Shown: in pieces, positions 27,237-36,795 of the stretch
Position numbering within the stretch: the stretch's first letter is position 1
Layout: every line of letters starts with the position of its first letter
Source: Polaribacter atrinae
GTDB taxonomy: Bacteria; Bacteroidota; Bacteroidia; Flavobacteriales; Flavobacteriaceae
Reading direction: 5' to 3'
Length of the DNA stretch: 64,000 nucleotides
NCBI RefSeq assembly: GCF_038023995.1
Contig: NZ_CP150660.1
Span: forward strand, 1,300,501 to 1,364,500
Notes under the pieces: model-generated
Told to the model about the DNA's origin: nothing
Seen by the model: the letters and a program-made list of their open reading frames with translations, nothing else
Database searches by the model: none
Made by a program: the position numbers and the translations under genes

Positions 27237-29330
27237 TTAGTTTTTAGTTTTCATTATTTTTATATCATTACAAGCTGAGATGTATTGAGCTGCAGACCAT
27301 GCTTGATATGCTTTTCCCATAGGTTTACCGGTAGTTCCGTGTGCCCATTCTGTAAACTCCCATTCTTCATTAATTCCTTCTTTGTTAATAAGCGCTAGCT
27401 TGTGCAACTCTGCAATAGCAACATCTTTAAAGCCTAATTTATTTACAAACTTTACCCAAAATCCGCCCACAAAAGGCCAAATACCACCATTGTGATAATG
27501 ATTTGGTAAATTCAGAAGGTTTACGGTGTAATAAGGCTTCCAATCTGGATCTCCAGGACTTACAACCGGATATACATTTGCAACAGGAAAAGGATCATTT
27601 ACCCCAACACCTAACATAAACTTAAAAGTTTGATGTGCTTTTTCAGCATCTATGGTTCCGTGTAAAAAGGCTAAAACATTCCCTAAAACATCGCAACGCC
27701 AACTAAAATCGAAGGGTGTGGTTTGCGCTATTAAATAAGAAGTATCTCCTAAGGTAAATTGCTTTTCGGCAAAAGAAACCGATTGAAATATTTTTTGCTG
27801 AGTAGAAGGCCAAAAATTTTGAACAATCTCTTTTTTTATCACCTGAGACCATCTGATATATTCTCCTGCATCTTCATGATTACCTAACATCTCTAACATA
27901 CGTCCGAAACAAACATTAGAGCGATACCAAAGAATTTCATCGTATAAAATATTGTAACTTCTACCAAATAAATCCGTCCAATCTCCTGCTTCAGGAATTT
28001 CTAAAAGTGCATCATTATTACTATCATGAGCGCCCAACCAACGCATGGTTTCTTTTATATCTCCAATATATTTTCTTAAAAACTGAATGTCTTTGGTAAC
28101 ATTTACATATTCGTAGAAAGCAATAACCACCCAAATACCACTATCTATAGAACAAATACCACCAACTCCAGAATAATCTGGCTCACCATCTTTTAATCTA
28201 ACATTTGCTGGGATTTGTCCGTTTCTAGAAATATTTTCTAGCAAGGTTATTAAGGTTTGTCTCTGGCATTGGTGTATCTCTTCATCTTCTATTAAAGACA
28301 GCGAACCAATTACTGTTATGGCGCCATCTCTAGCCCAAACACTATGATAATTTTCATCGGTACCATTCGGAATATTGTCTTTTATAGAACAGGCTGAAAA
28401 ACCAAGTGGCGTAATATTTTTTCTTAACGCTTCTATTGCTTTTACATAACCTTCTTGAATTAATGCTATTTTTTCATCATCATCTTCTAAAGCAATATTG
28501 TCTAATTCCTTTTTGATAAAGAAATCTTCTGAATGATCAATTTTAGTATCTTCAAGGGCGTCTTTTGGTAAGATTTCATAGAAAATTAATCCTTCTATAA
28601 TACCATCTCCTTTTTCTTTTTCTGTATGATACACTTTTTTATGTTTTGTATACAGATATAGTTCATCATGAGCATTGGCAACTACAATACCTGAAACCTC
28701 TTTTAAATCGAACATCGCAGAATCATTACCACTATCACCTGCAACTAAAACTTGATCTGATTTTAAATCTAATCTTCTTAACAGCCATTGTAGTGCGTTT
28801 CCTTTATTTGCCCATTTGGGTAAAATGTCTAAAAACTTATTACCAGAATACACCACGTTTACATCCATATTGGCATCCGCAAAATCTTGCGCTATTTCAT
28901 CTATCAAGTCATTGCTTGCATCATGAAAAAAATAACTTCTCTTATACGAGTGCTGAAATTTACTTGGTTGATCACTTATAGGATGGGTAATTTTTTGAAC
29001 AATATTTTCTACCGAATCAAGATTCCATCCATCATCCAAAACATCATTAAATTCTTTTTCAATGGCACCTTTTTTATAATTATAAATATGTGTACCCACT
29101 CCAGAAATAATATAACCTGGTTCCGGAAGTACCTTTTTATCGATTAAATCTAAAACGTCCTCTATTAAACGTCCTGTATTATAGGTTAAGATTGCATCGG
29201 TTTGATCTTGATACTTTTCCCATATTTTTTTAAAATTACTTTTATAGGTATGAAAATCAATTAAGGTATTATCAATATCAAATGATAATAGTTTTATTTT
29301 ATTTTCAACATTTAAGCTATTTACGGTCAT
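27237..29330 (-). CDS. HAD sugar-phosphate phosphatase fused to a six-hairpin glycosidase
   Basis: A 697-residue two-domain protein. Residues 10-260 are a HAD-IIB phosphatase of the sucrose-6-phosphate phosphatase type: SFDIDNTLID with nucleophile D18, and GDSGNDSAMF (motif IV). Residues 290-690 are an (alpha/alpha)6 glycosidase of the amylo-alpha-1,6-glucosidase/invertase-like class: SVWARDGAITVIGSL, GICSIDSGIWVV, EIPEAGDWTDLFGRSY and HNGGIWPFVGGFWVKF. No signal peptide, so it is cytoplasmic. It is first in the module with the fructoside synthase and fructokinase. One protein could therefore both finish synthesis (dephosphorylate) and break down the same disaccharide. The exact glycosidase family is uncertain. 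Confidence 0.82.
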   Translation of the reverse strand: MTVNSLNVENKIKLLSFDIDNTLIDFHTYKSNFKKIWEKYQDQTDAILTYNTGRLIEDVLDLIDKKVLPEPGYIISGVGTHIYNYKKGAIEKEFNDVLDDGWNLDSVENIVQKITHPISDQPSKFQHSYKRSYFFHDASNDLIDEIAQDFADANMDVNVVYSGNKFLDILPKWANKGNALQWLLRRLDLKSDQVLVAGDSGNDSAMFDLKEVSGIVVANAHDELYLYTKHKKVYHTEKEKGDGIIEGLIFYEILPKDALEDTKIDHSEDFFIKKELDNIALEDDDEKIALIQEGYVKAIEALRKNITPLGFSACSIKDNIPNGTDENYHSVWARDGAITVIGSLSLIEDEEIHQCQRQTLITLLENISRNGQIPANVRLKDGEPDYSGVGGICSIDSGIWVVIAFYEYVNVTKDIQFLRKYIGDIKETMRWLGAHDSNNDALLEIPEAGDWTDLFGRSYNILYDEILWYRSNVCFGRMLEMLGNHEDAGEYIRWSQVIKKEIVQNFWPSTQQKIFQSVSFAEKQFTLGDTSYLIAQTTPFDFSWRCDVLGNVLAFLHGTIDAEKAHQTFKFMLGVGVNDPFPVANVYPVVSPGDPDWKPYYTVNLLNLPNHYHNGGIWPFVGGFWVKFVNKLGFKDVAIAELHKLALINKEGINEEWEFTEWAHGTTGKPMGKAYQAWSAAQYISACNDIKIMKTKN

Positions 29331-29598
29331 TTCATTGTGTTTTTAAGAGAGAATCATTAATAACACTGAATTTAATTAAAAATTAAAGAGCAAACAAAAG
29401 TTAAGACTCCTATCGTTATTTCTAGTTTAATTTTTATGATTGTGATAATTATGACCATCAAAAAATAGTAAATAAAGAATGATAAAAATTATTTTCGTTA
29501 TTTTACCTCTCTTTATAAACACCCCGCTATAATTATAAATTTCAATTAGCAAAAATTACACAAAAAACACAAAGAGGTAATTTTAGGATCTAAAAATC

Positions 29599-30174
29599 AT
29601 GAAAGAAATAGAAGAATTTTACTTTAAAAATGATATTGAATGGCGTAATTGGTTGTCTAAAAATTATGATTTATCCAAAGGGGTTTACCTTATATTTTAT
29701 AAAGTAGAAAATATAGAGGAATCTATGCGTTGGGAAGATGCGGTAAAAGTTGCCTTATGTTTTGGTTGGATAGATGCTACTGTAAAAAGTTTAGGCGATG
29801 GAAAACGTAGGCAATATTTTTGCCCAAGGAAACAAAAAAGTGTTTGGAGTGCCGTAAATAAAAAGCATATTAAAAATTTAATTGCTAATAATTTAATGCA
29901 CCAAAGTGGATTAGATATTATAGAAGTTGCAAAACAAAATGGTTCTTGGACAGTCTTGGATACGGTAGAAAAAGGAATCGTACCAAATGATTTACAACTT
30001 GCCTTTGCTAAAAACGAAACCGCTTATACCAATTTTAAAAACTTTGCCCCAAGTTATAGAAAGCATTATTTATACTGGATACATCAAGCAAAAAGAGAAA
30101 CCACAAGAAAAAACCGAATTATAGAAATAATTCGGTTGTGTAGTAAAAATATTAAAACTCGTGGAACGAGGTAA
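29599..30174 (+). CDS. YdeI/OmpD-associated family protein
   Basis: A 191-residue soluble protein of the YdeI/OmdA family: WLSKNYDLSKGVYLIFYK, SMRWEDAVKVALCFGWIDA and SLGDGKRRQYFCPRKQKS are the conserved blocks. In some bacteria it is linked to antimicrobial peptide resistance or outer-membrane protein interaction; a catalytic role is not established. It is a single gene, 268 nt from the divergent sugar module, and its stop is 4 nt from the convergent AAA+ gene. Confidence 0.85.
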   Translation: MKEIEEFYFKNDIEWRNWLSKNYDLSKGVYLIFYKVENIEESMRWEDAVKVALCFGWIDATVKSLGDGKRRQYFCPRKQKSVWSAVNKKHIKNLIANNLMHQSGLDIIEVAKQNGSWTVLDTVEKGIVPNDLQLAFAKNETAYTNFKNFAPSYRKHYLYWIHQAKRETTRKNRIIEIIRLCSKNIKTRGTR

Positions 30175-30178
30175 TTAA

Positions 30179-31645
30179 TTAGAGACCACTTATAAAATTA
30201 CCATAAGGATCTTTAAATTGAGTTCCTTCTGCAAAACGATATTTGCTAAGTTTTTTAAACTCTACTAATGCCCAAAGAATAAATTCTTTTACAAAATAAG
30301 CATCTGCTTCATTCATATTTGGTTGATGCTTTTTAAGGAAAGCATCTAACGGTTTTACCTTATCTAACTCTGCTTTGTATTCTGCTCCTGTATGCTCATC
30401 TAACAATTCAAAATCTTCATCAGCGTTAAAAAACCACGAAATAATATCATCATAAGGAGATTCTTCTTCTTGTTTCTCTAATTTTTTTATCTCCGGAAAA
30501 TAACTTGGAAATAATGTCTTAATAGCATTTTTAATTAATGTTTCTGCTACTACTTGCGCTCCTTCTTGTTCTCCTTCATAGACCAACTCCACTTTTCCTG
30601 TAATTGCAGGAATAATTCCGTCGAAATCATTTAAACGAATCATTGTTTTTTCATCACCCGAAAGTAGAGCTCTTCTTTCTGCTGTACTTAATAAATTCTC
30701 GAAAGCAGAAATACTTAAACGGGCACTTACCCCACTTTTAGCATCGATATACTCACTTTCTCTTGCTTCAAAAACAATTTGTTCTAACAAGTCTTTTGCC
30801 AACTCTGGTACTGAAATAAATTCCTTTTGAGAACCAACCTTGTTTGCTTCTTGCTGTGTAATTGTTTTAGCTGTTTCAATATCCTCTGGATAATGTGTTA
30901 AAATTTGCGAACCAATTCTATCTTTTAGAGGGGTAACGATACTTCCTCTATTGGTATAATCTTCCGGATTTGCTGTAAACACAAATTGCATATCTAAAGG
31001 TAAGCGTAATTTAAATCCTCTAATTTGAATATCTCCTTCTTGTAAAATATTGAAAAGCGCAACCTGAATTCTAGCTTGTAAATCTGGTAATTCATTAATT
31101 ACAAAAATACATCTGTTAGCACGTGGAATCATTCCGTAATGAATAACTCTATCATCTGCATAACTCAATTTTAAGTTTGCTGCTTTTACAGGATCTACAT
31201 CACCAATAATATCTGCTACAGTAACATCTGGCGTAGCCAATTTCTCTGCAAAACGTTCGTTTCTGTGCATCCAATAAATGGGAGTTGCATCTCCTTTTTC
31301 TTTAATCAACTCAATGGCAAATCTAGAAATAGGGTTTAAAGGATCATCGTTAATTTCAGAACCTGTAACCACCGGAATATATTCATCCAATAAATCGACC
31401 ATCAATCTAGCCAAACGTGTTTTTGCTTGCCCTCTTAAACCTAATAAATTAATATTATGTTTGCTCAAAATAGCTCGTTCTAATTCTGGAATCACCGTAT
31501 TCTCATACCCATGCACTCCTTTAAAAACGGTTTCTTTACTTTTTATTTTACTAATAAGATTTTCTCTTAACTCGTCTTTTATAGATCTAGATGTATATCC
31601 AGATTTCACTAATTCGCCTAATGTTTTTATATTTTCTAAATTCAT
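30179..31645 (-). CDS. AAA+ ATPase, magnesium-chelatase/MoxR-like
   Basis: A 488-residue AAA+ ATPase of the ChlI/MoxR branch. Walker A reads GLRGQAKTRLAR (A before K, as in many MoxR proteins) near residue 75; the Walker B region CIFVINELPDLQARIQ lies near residue 187, and sensor 1 is FTANPEDYTNRG near 240. The C-terminal 200 residues are a lid and unknown region. Together with the VWA-domain gene 67 nt upstream it forms a MoxR/VWA-type pair, which usually act as chaperones that insert metals or remodel protein complexes. The client is not identifiable here. Confidence 0.85.
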   Translation of the reverse strand: MNLENIKTLGELVKSGYTSRSIKDELRENLISKIKSKETVFKGVHGYENTVIPELERAILSKHNINLLGLRGQAKTRLARLMVDLLDEYIPVVTGSEINDDPLNPISRFAIELIKEKGDATPIYWMHRNERFAEKLATPDVTVADIIGDVDPVKAANLKLSYADDRVIHYGMIPRANRCIFVINELPDLQARIQVALFNILQEGDIQIRGFKLRLPLDMQFVFTANPEDYTNRGSIVTPLKDRIGSQILTHYPEDIETAKTITQQEANKVGSQKEFISVPELAKDLLEQIVFEARESEYIDAKSGVSARLSISAFENLLSTAERRALLSGDEKTMIRLNDFDGIIPAITGKVELVYEGEQEGAQVVAETLIKNAIKTLFPSYFPEIKKLEKQEEESPYDDIISWFFNADEDFELLDEHTGAEYKAELDKVKPLDAFLKKHQPNMNEADAYFVKEFILWALVEFKKLSKYRFAEGTQFKDPYGNFISGL

Positions 31646-31712
31646 GTTTTTGTTTTAGATGCAAGAAAAAAGATATTACTCATGCTCTTTAATCTTTATT
31701 CTAGTTTCTTTT

Positions 31713-32837
31713 TTAACCTTTAATTCTCTTTTTTCTATTGGTTTCGTAATCTTCAAAAATCATTTCTCCCAAACCTTTTAAACCCGTATAAAAAGCTTTT
31801 CCTTGATTCGCTTTTGTAAACGCTTTTATAAACTGCATTAAATATGGATCTTGAGCAATCATAAAAGTGGTAATTGGAATGTGTAATTTTCTAGCTTGTT
31901 GCGCCATTGCATAACATTTGTTTACAATATACTTATCTAAGCCATTACTATTTTTATAATATTGTCCGTCTGGTAAACGCAAACAACTTGGCTTTCCATC
32001 GGTAATCATAAAAATTTGTTTGTTGGTATTTCTTTTTCTTCTCAATAAATCCATTGCTAATTGTAAACCAGCAACTGTATTTGTATGATAAGGTCCTACT
32101 TGTAAATATGGTAGATCTTTAATTTTAATTGCCCAAGCATCATTACCAAAAACAATAATATCTAAGGTGTCTTTTGGGTAACGTGTAGTAATTAATTCTG
32201 CCAAGGCCATGGCTACTTTTTTAGCAGGAGTAATTCTGTCTTCTCCATATAAAATCATAGAATGACTAATATCAATCATTAAAACCGTACTCATTTGGCT
32301 TTTATGCATGGTTTCTTCCACCACCAAATCATTTTCGGTTAAATTAAAATTATCAATTCCGTTATTAATTTGTGCATTTCTAATGCTTTCTGTAACCGAA
32401 ACCTTGTCTAATGAATCTCCAAATTGATACGCTCTTAAATCTCCGGTATGTTCATCTCCTATTCCAGGAGATTTGCTTTTATGGTTACCAGAACCACTTC
32501 TTTTTATTTTTCCAAAGATATGATTCAACGCTTGCTGACGAATGGCACGTTCTGTTTTTGGAGTAATCTTAGTACCACCAGTTCCATCACCTTTAATCTC
32601 CTCTTTTATATAGCCTTTCTTCTTTAAATCTTCAATAAAATCATCTATGGTATAATTTTCATCGGTCAATTTATATTCTTTGTCTAAAGAACGTAACCAA
32701 TCTATCGCTTCATCAAAATCACCAGAAGTATGTGTAATCAATTCCTTAAAAATTTCGAATAATTTTTCGAAAGGAGATTGATTTTCTGCTTCATAAGTTT
32801 TAAAGACAAAACCTTTTCTTTTGTTATTGTTTTTCAT
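31713..32837 (-). CDS. VWA domain-containing protein, partner of the AAA+ ATPase
   Basis: A 374-residue soluble protein. The first 170 residues are Lys/Gly-rich with no known domain. The C-terminal von Willebrand A domain starts near residue 185 and has a complete MIDAS site: DISHSM, a Thr in the AGL/TxxT region and MITDGKPS. A start at 32837 (MKNNNKRKG) is preferred, with an in-frame ATG at 32843 two codons earlier. It is paired with the MoxR-like ATPase; the two proteins normally work together, the VWA part binding a client through the metal site. Confidence 0.85.
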   Translation of the reverse strand: MKNNNKRKGFVFKTYEAENQSPFEKLFEIFKELITHTSGDFDEAIDWLRSLDKEYKLTDENYTIDDFIEDLKKKGYIKEEIKGDGTGGTKITPKTERAIRQQALNHIFGKIKRSGSGNHKSKSPGIGDEHTGDLRAYQFGDSLDKVSVTESIRNAQINNGIDNFNLTENDLVVEETMHKSQMSTVLMIDISHSMILYGEDRITPAKKVAMALAELITTRYPKDTLDIIVFGNDAWAIKIKDLPYLQVGPYHTNTVAGLQLAMDLLRRKRNTNKQIFMITDGKPSCLRLPDGQYYKNSNGLDKYIVNKCYAMAQQARKLHIPITTFMIAQDPYLMQFIKAFTKANQGKAFYTGLKGLGEMIFEDYETNRKKRIKG

Positions 32838-32961
32838 CACCATAAAAGTACAGTTTTATACGGATGAAAGATAAAGATTAACATTGGTTTAATATATGTA
32901 AGCATAAATTTGTTTTATAAAATTTTAAAAACATTAAACAAAAAATAATTATCTTTACCAT

Positions 32962-33837
32962 ATGGCAAAAATAATTATAACAGGTGGTACAGGTTTAGTC
33001 GGCAAAAGATTATCAAAATTACTGATTGATAAAAAACACGACGTTGTAATTTTAAGTAGAAGTCCCAAAAATGAAAACGAATTTAAATGGGATATCTCTT
33101 CTAATTATGTTGATGAAAAAGCGCTTTTAAATACCGACTATATAATTCATTTAGCAGGAGCAGGAATTGCAGACAAACGTTGGACCAAAGAAAGAAAAGA
33201 AGTAATAATTAACAGCAGGGTTAAAAGTGCCAATTTACTTTTTGATAAAATCTCTGAGCTTAAAATTAATTTAAAAGGTTTTATTTCTGCATCTGGAGTT
33301 GGTTATTATGGTGCCATCACTACAAATAAAATATACCAAGAAACAGATAATGCAGGCACTGATTTTTTAGGTGATGTTTGCCAAAAATGGGAAAACGCAG
33401 CGCACCAATTTTCAACAAAAAACATTCCTGTCACAATTTTAAGAACAGGTATTGTTTTAACGGATAATGGCGGTGCACTAGACAAAATGAAAACTCCTAT
33501 TATAACTCCTTTAGGTTCTGGAAAACAATTTTTACCATGGATTCATTTAGATGATTTGTGTGCAATCTATATAAAAGCCATTGAAGAAAATTTAGAAGGT
33601 ATTTTTAACGCAGTTGCTCCAGAGCATCACACAAGCATAACATTTTCTAAAGAACTAGCTAAAAGCATCAACAAACCTTATATAGGTATTGGAGTACCTA
33701 GTTTTATGCTGAAACTTATATTTGGAGAAATGGCAAAAATATTACTAGAAGGAAGTAAAATTTCGGCAAAAAAAATCGAAAAGAACGGTTATTCTTTTCG
33801 ATTTGAAACACTTAAAAAAGCGTTGAATAATTTATAA
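32962..33837 (+). CDS. TIGR01777 family sugar-nucleotide epimerase-like protein
   Basis: A 291-residue extended short-chain dehydrogenase. The N-terminal IIITGGTGLVGKRLSKLL binds NAD(P); HLAGAGIADKRWTKERK near residue 55 and ISASGVGYYG near residue 110 are the family-specific blocks, the latter with the active-site Tyr region. TIGR01777 proteins (SDR39U1-like, YfcH) are of unknown substrate. The gene stands alone; TATCTTTA at 32950-32957, just 4 nt before the ATG, resembles a -7 box. It converges on yceI with a 6-nt gap. Confidence 0.88.
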   Translation: MAKIIITGGTGLVGKRLSKLLIDKKHDVVILSRSPKNENEFKWDISSNYVDEKALLNTDYIIHLAGAGIADKRWTKERKEVIINSRVKSANLLFDKISELKINLKGFISASGVGYYGAITTNKIYQETDNAGTDFLGDVCQKWENAAHQFSTKNIPVTILRTGIVLTDNGGALDKMKTPIITPLGSGKQFLPWIHLDDLCAIYIKAIEENLEGIFNAVAPEHHTSITFSKELAKSINKPYIGIGVPSFMLKLIFGEMAKILLEGSKISAKKIEKNGYSFRFETLKKALNNL

Positions 33838-33843
33838 TTCTTC

Positions 33844-34473
33844 TTAAAAAGTAGAAGTAATATTTAAAGCAACATCACTCCAAGTTTTAGAAACTCCGTC
33901 TGCACCTTTGTGTAAATCTAAACAAGCCTCATTTAATGATGCTAAAGCTGCAGATCCATTCCAATTGGTAACATCCATAGTAGCTTTCATATTAAAAACT
34001 TTCCCTTCTATTGTATAGGTAAAAGCTACTTTTTCTGTAACTCCGTTCATTTTAATTTCTGCAACACCATTAGTAGCATCTGTTATCATTAACTTACCAG
34101 AAAGTAATTTTGTATTCTCCATAACACCAAAGAATAATTTTTGAATTTTAAAATCTCTGCTTGTATCTTTAGTAAAAATACTACTTACAGGAATTGAAAA
34201 TTCTGTATTATTAATGGCTTCTTTAATAGTACTACCTTCTCCACCAGAAATAATATCTACGGTATTAAATTTACCACCTACAGGTATTTTCTCTGTAGTT
34301 TTATATGCTACAAAGTTAATATCATTTTGTGCTTTTTCTAAAGAAAAAACTACGGCACTTTTTTTAGCTTTAATTGTATCATCTCCTTTTTCATCAGATT
34401 TTTTATCTGATTTACAAGATGAAAAATTAAATGCTACAATCATTAATAATGATAAAACTACGACTCTTTTCAT
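33844..34473 (-). CDS. YceI family lipoprotein
   Basis: A 209-residue lipoprotein (signal MKRVVVLSLLMIVAFNFSSC, Cys20) with a Lys/Asp-rich linker and then a YceI-type lipocalin-like beta barrel (about residues 45-205), KIPVGGKFNTVDIISGG being the typical block. YceI proteins bind isoprenoid-like lipids in the periplasm. It is the last gene of the rsfS-ftsH-cdsA-psd operon, 4 nt after the ACBP gene, consistent with a lipid or envelope role. Confidence 0.88.
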   Translation of the reverse strand: MKRVVVLSLLMIVAFNFSSCKSDKKSDEKGDDTIKAKKSAVVFSLEKAQNDINFVAYKTTEKIPVGGKFNTVDIISGGEGSTIKEAINNTEFSIPVSSIFTKDTSRDFKIQKLFFGVMENTKLLSGKLMITDATNGVAEIKMNGVTEKVAFTYTIEGKVFNMKATMDVTNWNGSAALASLNEACLDLHKGADGVSKTWSDVALNITSTF

Positions 34474-34477
34474 AATG

Positions 34478-34744
34478 TTATTTTTTAGTGTTTAAAACTG
34501 TATTTGCTAAATTAATATATTCTTGCTTCGCTACGTCAGATTTCATACCATTTAATTGCATCCAAGCATTCAATTTAAAAGCACTTCTTACGTTATGCTC
34601 ATCATTAAAAGAAAACTTGTTACCAAAATTTGCTTGCTTGTTATAGGCATAAAATTTTAGCATGATGTCTGGAGCAATGACCTTTTCTAATTTAGAAATT
34701 TTATAGAAAGCGTCATTAAACTCTTTATCTAAATCAGATTCCAT
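34478..34744 (-). CDS. Acyl-CoA-binding protein (ACBP)
   Basis: An 88-residue all-helical acyl-CoA-binding protein: MLKFYAYNKQANFGNK matches the conserved L-Y-Y-KQA-G block, and KLNAWMQLNGMKSDVAKQEY matches the K-x-W-x4-G-x(S/T)-A-x2-Y block. ACBPs carry long-chain acyl-CoA in the cytoplasm. It stands 6 nt after psd and 4 nt before yceI, in a lipid-metabolism operon. Confidence 0.9.
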   Translation of the reverse strand: MESDLDKEFNDAFYKISKLEKVIAPDIMLKFYAYNKQANFGNKFSFNDEHNVRSAFKLNAWMQLNGMKSDVAKQEYINLANTVLNTKK

Positions 34745-34750
34745 CCCTTA

Positions 34751-35407
34751 TTATTTTTCTGCAATTATTTGAACTCCTCCTTTTACTTTATCATTTAAAG
34801 ATACGTTTAACTTTGTACCTAATGGAAGAAAAAGGTCTACTCTAGAACCAAATTTAATAAAACCTGCATCTGCACCTTGCACCGCTGTATCACCAACTTT
34901 TGCATAATTAACAATTCTTTTAGCCAATGCACCCGCAATTTGTCTGTATAAAACATCACCAAAAGCAGTATTATTAACAACTACAGTAGTTCTTTCATTT
35001 TCTGTAGATGCTTTCGGGTGCCATGCAACCAAGTATTTTCCTGGATGATACTTACTATATTTTACAACTCCACTCATTGCATACCTTGTAACATGTACGT
35101 TAATTGGAGACATAAAAATTGAAACTTGTAATCTTTTTCCTTTAAAGTATTCTGGTTCTTCTACTTCTTCTATAACAACAACTTTACCATCTACTGGCGC
35201 AACTAATACGTTGTCATTTAAAGGAGCAACTCTTTTAGGGTTTCTAAAAAACTGTAGTACAATCACTAAAAAAGCAAGTAATAAAACTTGAATTGCTTTA
35301 ACAAGCCATGTTATATCTATTAAATTATCTGCCAATAGTACACCTACTATTGTTATTATAAAGGTAATAACAATTATTTTATATCCTTCTTTGTGAAAAC
35401 GAATCAT
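34751..35407 (-). CDS. psd: Phosphatidylserine decarboxylase family protein
   Basis: A 218-residue phosphatidylserine decarboxylase, short (archaeal-like) type, making phosphatidylethanolamine in the membrane. Two hydrophobic segments are at the N-terminus, followed by APVDGKVVVIEEV, PINVHVTRY (charge-relay His) and AGFIKFGSRVDLF near residue 185, where the FGS serine becomes the pyruvoyl cofactor after self-cleavage. It follows cdsA by 2 nt, a logical order (CDP-diacylglycerol first, then PE). Confidence 0.93.
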   Translation of the reverse strand: MIRFHKEGYKIIVITFIITIVGVLLADNLIDITWLVKAIQVLLLAFLVIVLQFFRNPKRVAPLNDNVLVAPVDGKVVVIEEVEEPEYFKGKRLQVSIFMSPINVHVTRYAMSGVVKYSKYHPGKYLVAWHPKASTENERTTVVVNNTAFGDVLYRQIAGALAKRIVNYAKVGDTAVQGADAGFIKFGSRVDLFLPLGTKLNVSLNDKVKGGVQIIAEK

Positions 35408-35409
35408 AC

Positions 35410-36204
35410 TTAAATTATAAAATTAATATACAAATATACAAATGGCGCTGCAAATAACAAACTATCCAATCTATCCAAAATACCACCATGACCAGGCATA
35501 ATAGTACCACTATCTTTTATATTGGCTTGTCTTTTAAATTTAGACTCTACTAAATCTCCAATCGTACCAATTACACTAACAATAACAGCTATAACTAACC
35601 AATTTACTACTGTAAAATCGGTATTTAACTTACTAATTATATAGGCAGCAATTAAAGCAAAAGCCAAACCACCTAAAAACCCTTCTTGTGTTTTTTTTGG
35701 TGAAACCGAAACAAACAATTTTCTTTTCCCAAAATTCTTACCTACTAAAAAAGCAAAACTATCATTTACCCAAATCATAATTAAAATAGAAATTATTAAA
35801 TGTGGGTTATAAGTTTCTTTGTAAATAGGCAAAAGGATTAGAAAGATCATAGAAAAAATAGGATACCTAATTAGTAAACCTGATTTAGACCTATCATTAG
35901 AAAAAGAAATTTCTTTTTTAGTAAATAAATAGTAGATAAGAAATAAAGAGGAAATTATTGTAATTCCTAAAATGATAATTACTGCATAACTTTCTGGTCT
36001 TTTTAACATTAAAAACAATGTTAAACAAAAGAAAATATAACCTATCGCCCCTTTAAAATTGATGAGTTTAGAAAATTCCCAAACACATAACAATCCAAAA
36101 ATAGTTGTTAGAACTACATACGATTCTTTTGAAAAAAGAATCGCTGATATAAAAATTAAAACGTAAATTATGCCTGAAAGACTCCTTTTTAAAAGGTTAC
36201 TCAT
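35410..36204 (-). CDS. cdsA: Phosphatidate cytidylyltransferase
   Basis: A 264-residue integral membrane enzyme that makes CDP-diacylglycerol from phosphatidate and CTP. About seven or eight hydrophobic helices cover the protein, and the CdsA signature SKFKRQANIKDSG...PGHGGILDRLDS lies near residues 218-246. It starts 1 nt after the LUD gene and is followed 2 nt later by psd. Confidence 0.95.
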   Translation of the reverse strand: MSNLLKRSLSGIIYVLIFISAILFSKESYVVLTTIFGLLCVWEFSKLINFKGAIGYIFFCLTLFLMLKRPESYAVIIILGITIISSLFLIYYLFTKKEISFSNDRSKSGLLIRYPIFSMIFLILLPIYKETYNPHLIISILIMIWVNDSFAFLVGKNFGKRKLFVSVSPKKTQEGFLGGLAFALIAAYIISKLNTDFTVVNWLVIAVIVSVIGTIGDLVESKFKRQANIKDSGTIMPGHGGILDRLDSLLFAAPFVYLYINFII

Positions 36205-36205
36205 A

Positions 36206-36790
36206 TTATAAATCTTCTAATAGCAGCAAATATAAGTTTTTTGAGTTACTGTTTCCGTAGTTTAAGAAATTATCATCATTTTTATGAATGTTATAATTTT
36301 TTATGGCAGATATATTGGTAGGCAAATTATCTTTATGATGAATTTTAATACCAGTTAACCCTTGGCCCATATCTTTAACCAACTGACTCGTAGTTGCATA
36401 AACAATAAAGTTTTGAGGCATTTCTGACAACTTAATACTTTTTAATTGTTTTGATGAAAATAAAATATCTCCATTATCTGCAATCAAATGCTCACAATTC
36501 AAGAAAACAGGAAAATTTGAATTGAAGTTTCTATTCATTACTACCTCATGACTGTTTAAAAAAGAAGATAATTTATCGTCTAAAAGCGTTAATTGATTCC
36601 AATTATTCTCTTTTAAAATGCTCTTTAAATTCTCTACAACTTCACTTTCTTTTAAACAATATAAAAACTTACCTCCTTTTTCAAGGAAATTATGTACAAA
36701 AAGGTCATCCAAAGAAAGATCTATTTCTTGTCTTTGGATTTCCTCTACTTCTTTATTGGGTATGTTGAATAGCTTTTTAAAAAAATTCAT
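36206..36790 (-). CDS. LUD domain-containing protein
   Basis: A 194-residue protein of the LUD (LutB/LutC-like) family. FLYCLKESEVVENL, ADNGDILFSSKQL and FIVYATTSQLVKDMGQGL fit the fold. LutC works with LutA and LutB in lactate oxidation, but no such partners are here: the gene sits 5 nt after ftsH and 1 nt before cdsA. It is probably an orphan LUD protein whose role is unknown. A flavobacterial-type small family is likely. Confidence 0.85.
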   Translation of the reverse strand: MNFFKKLFNIPNKEVEEIQRQEIDLSLDDLFVHNFLEKGGKFLYCLKESEVVENLKSILKENNWNQLTLLDDKLSSFLNSHEVVMNRNFNSNFPVFLNCEHLIADNGDILFSSKQLKSIKLSEMPQNFIVYATTSQLVKDMGQGLTGIKIHHKDNLPTNISAIKNYNIHKNDDNFLNYGNSNSKNLYLLLLEDL

Positions 36791-36795
36791 TTATA

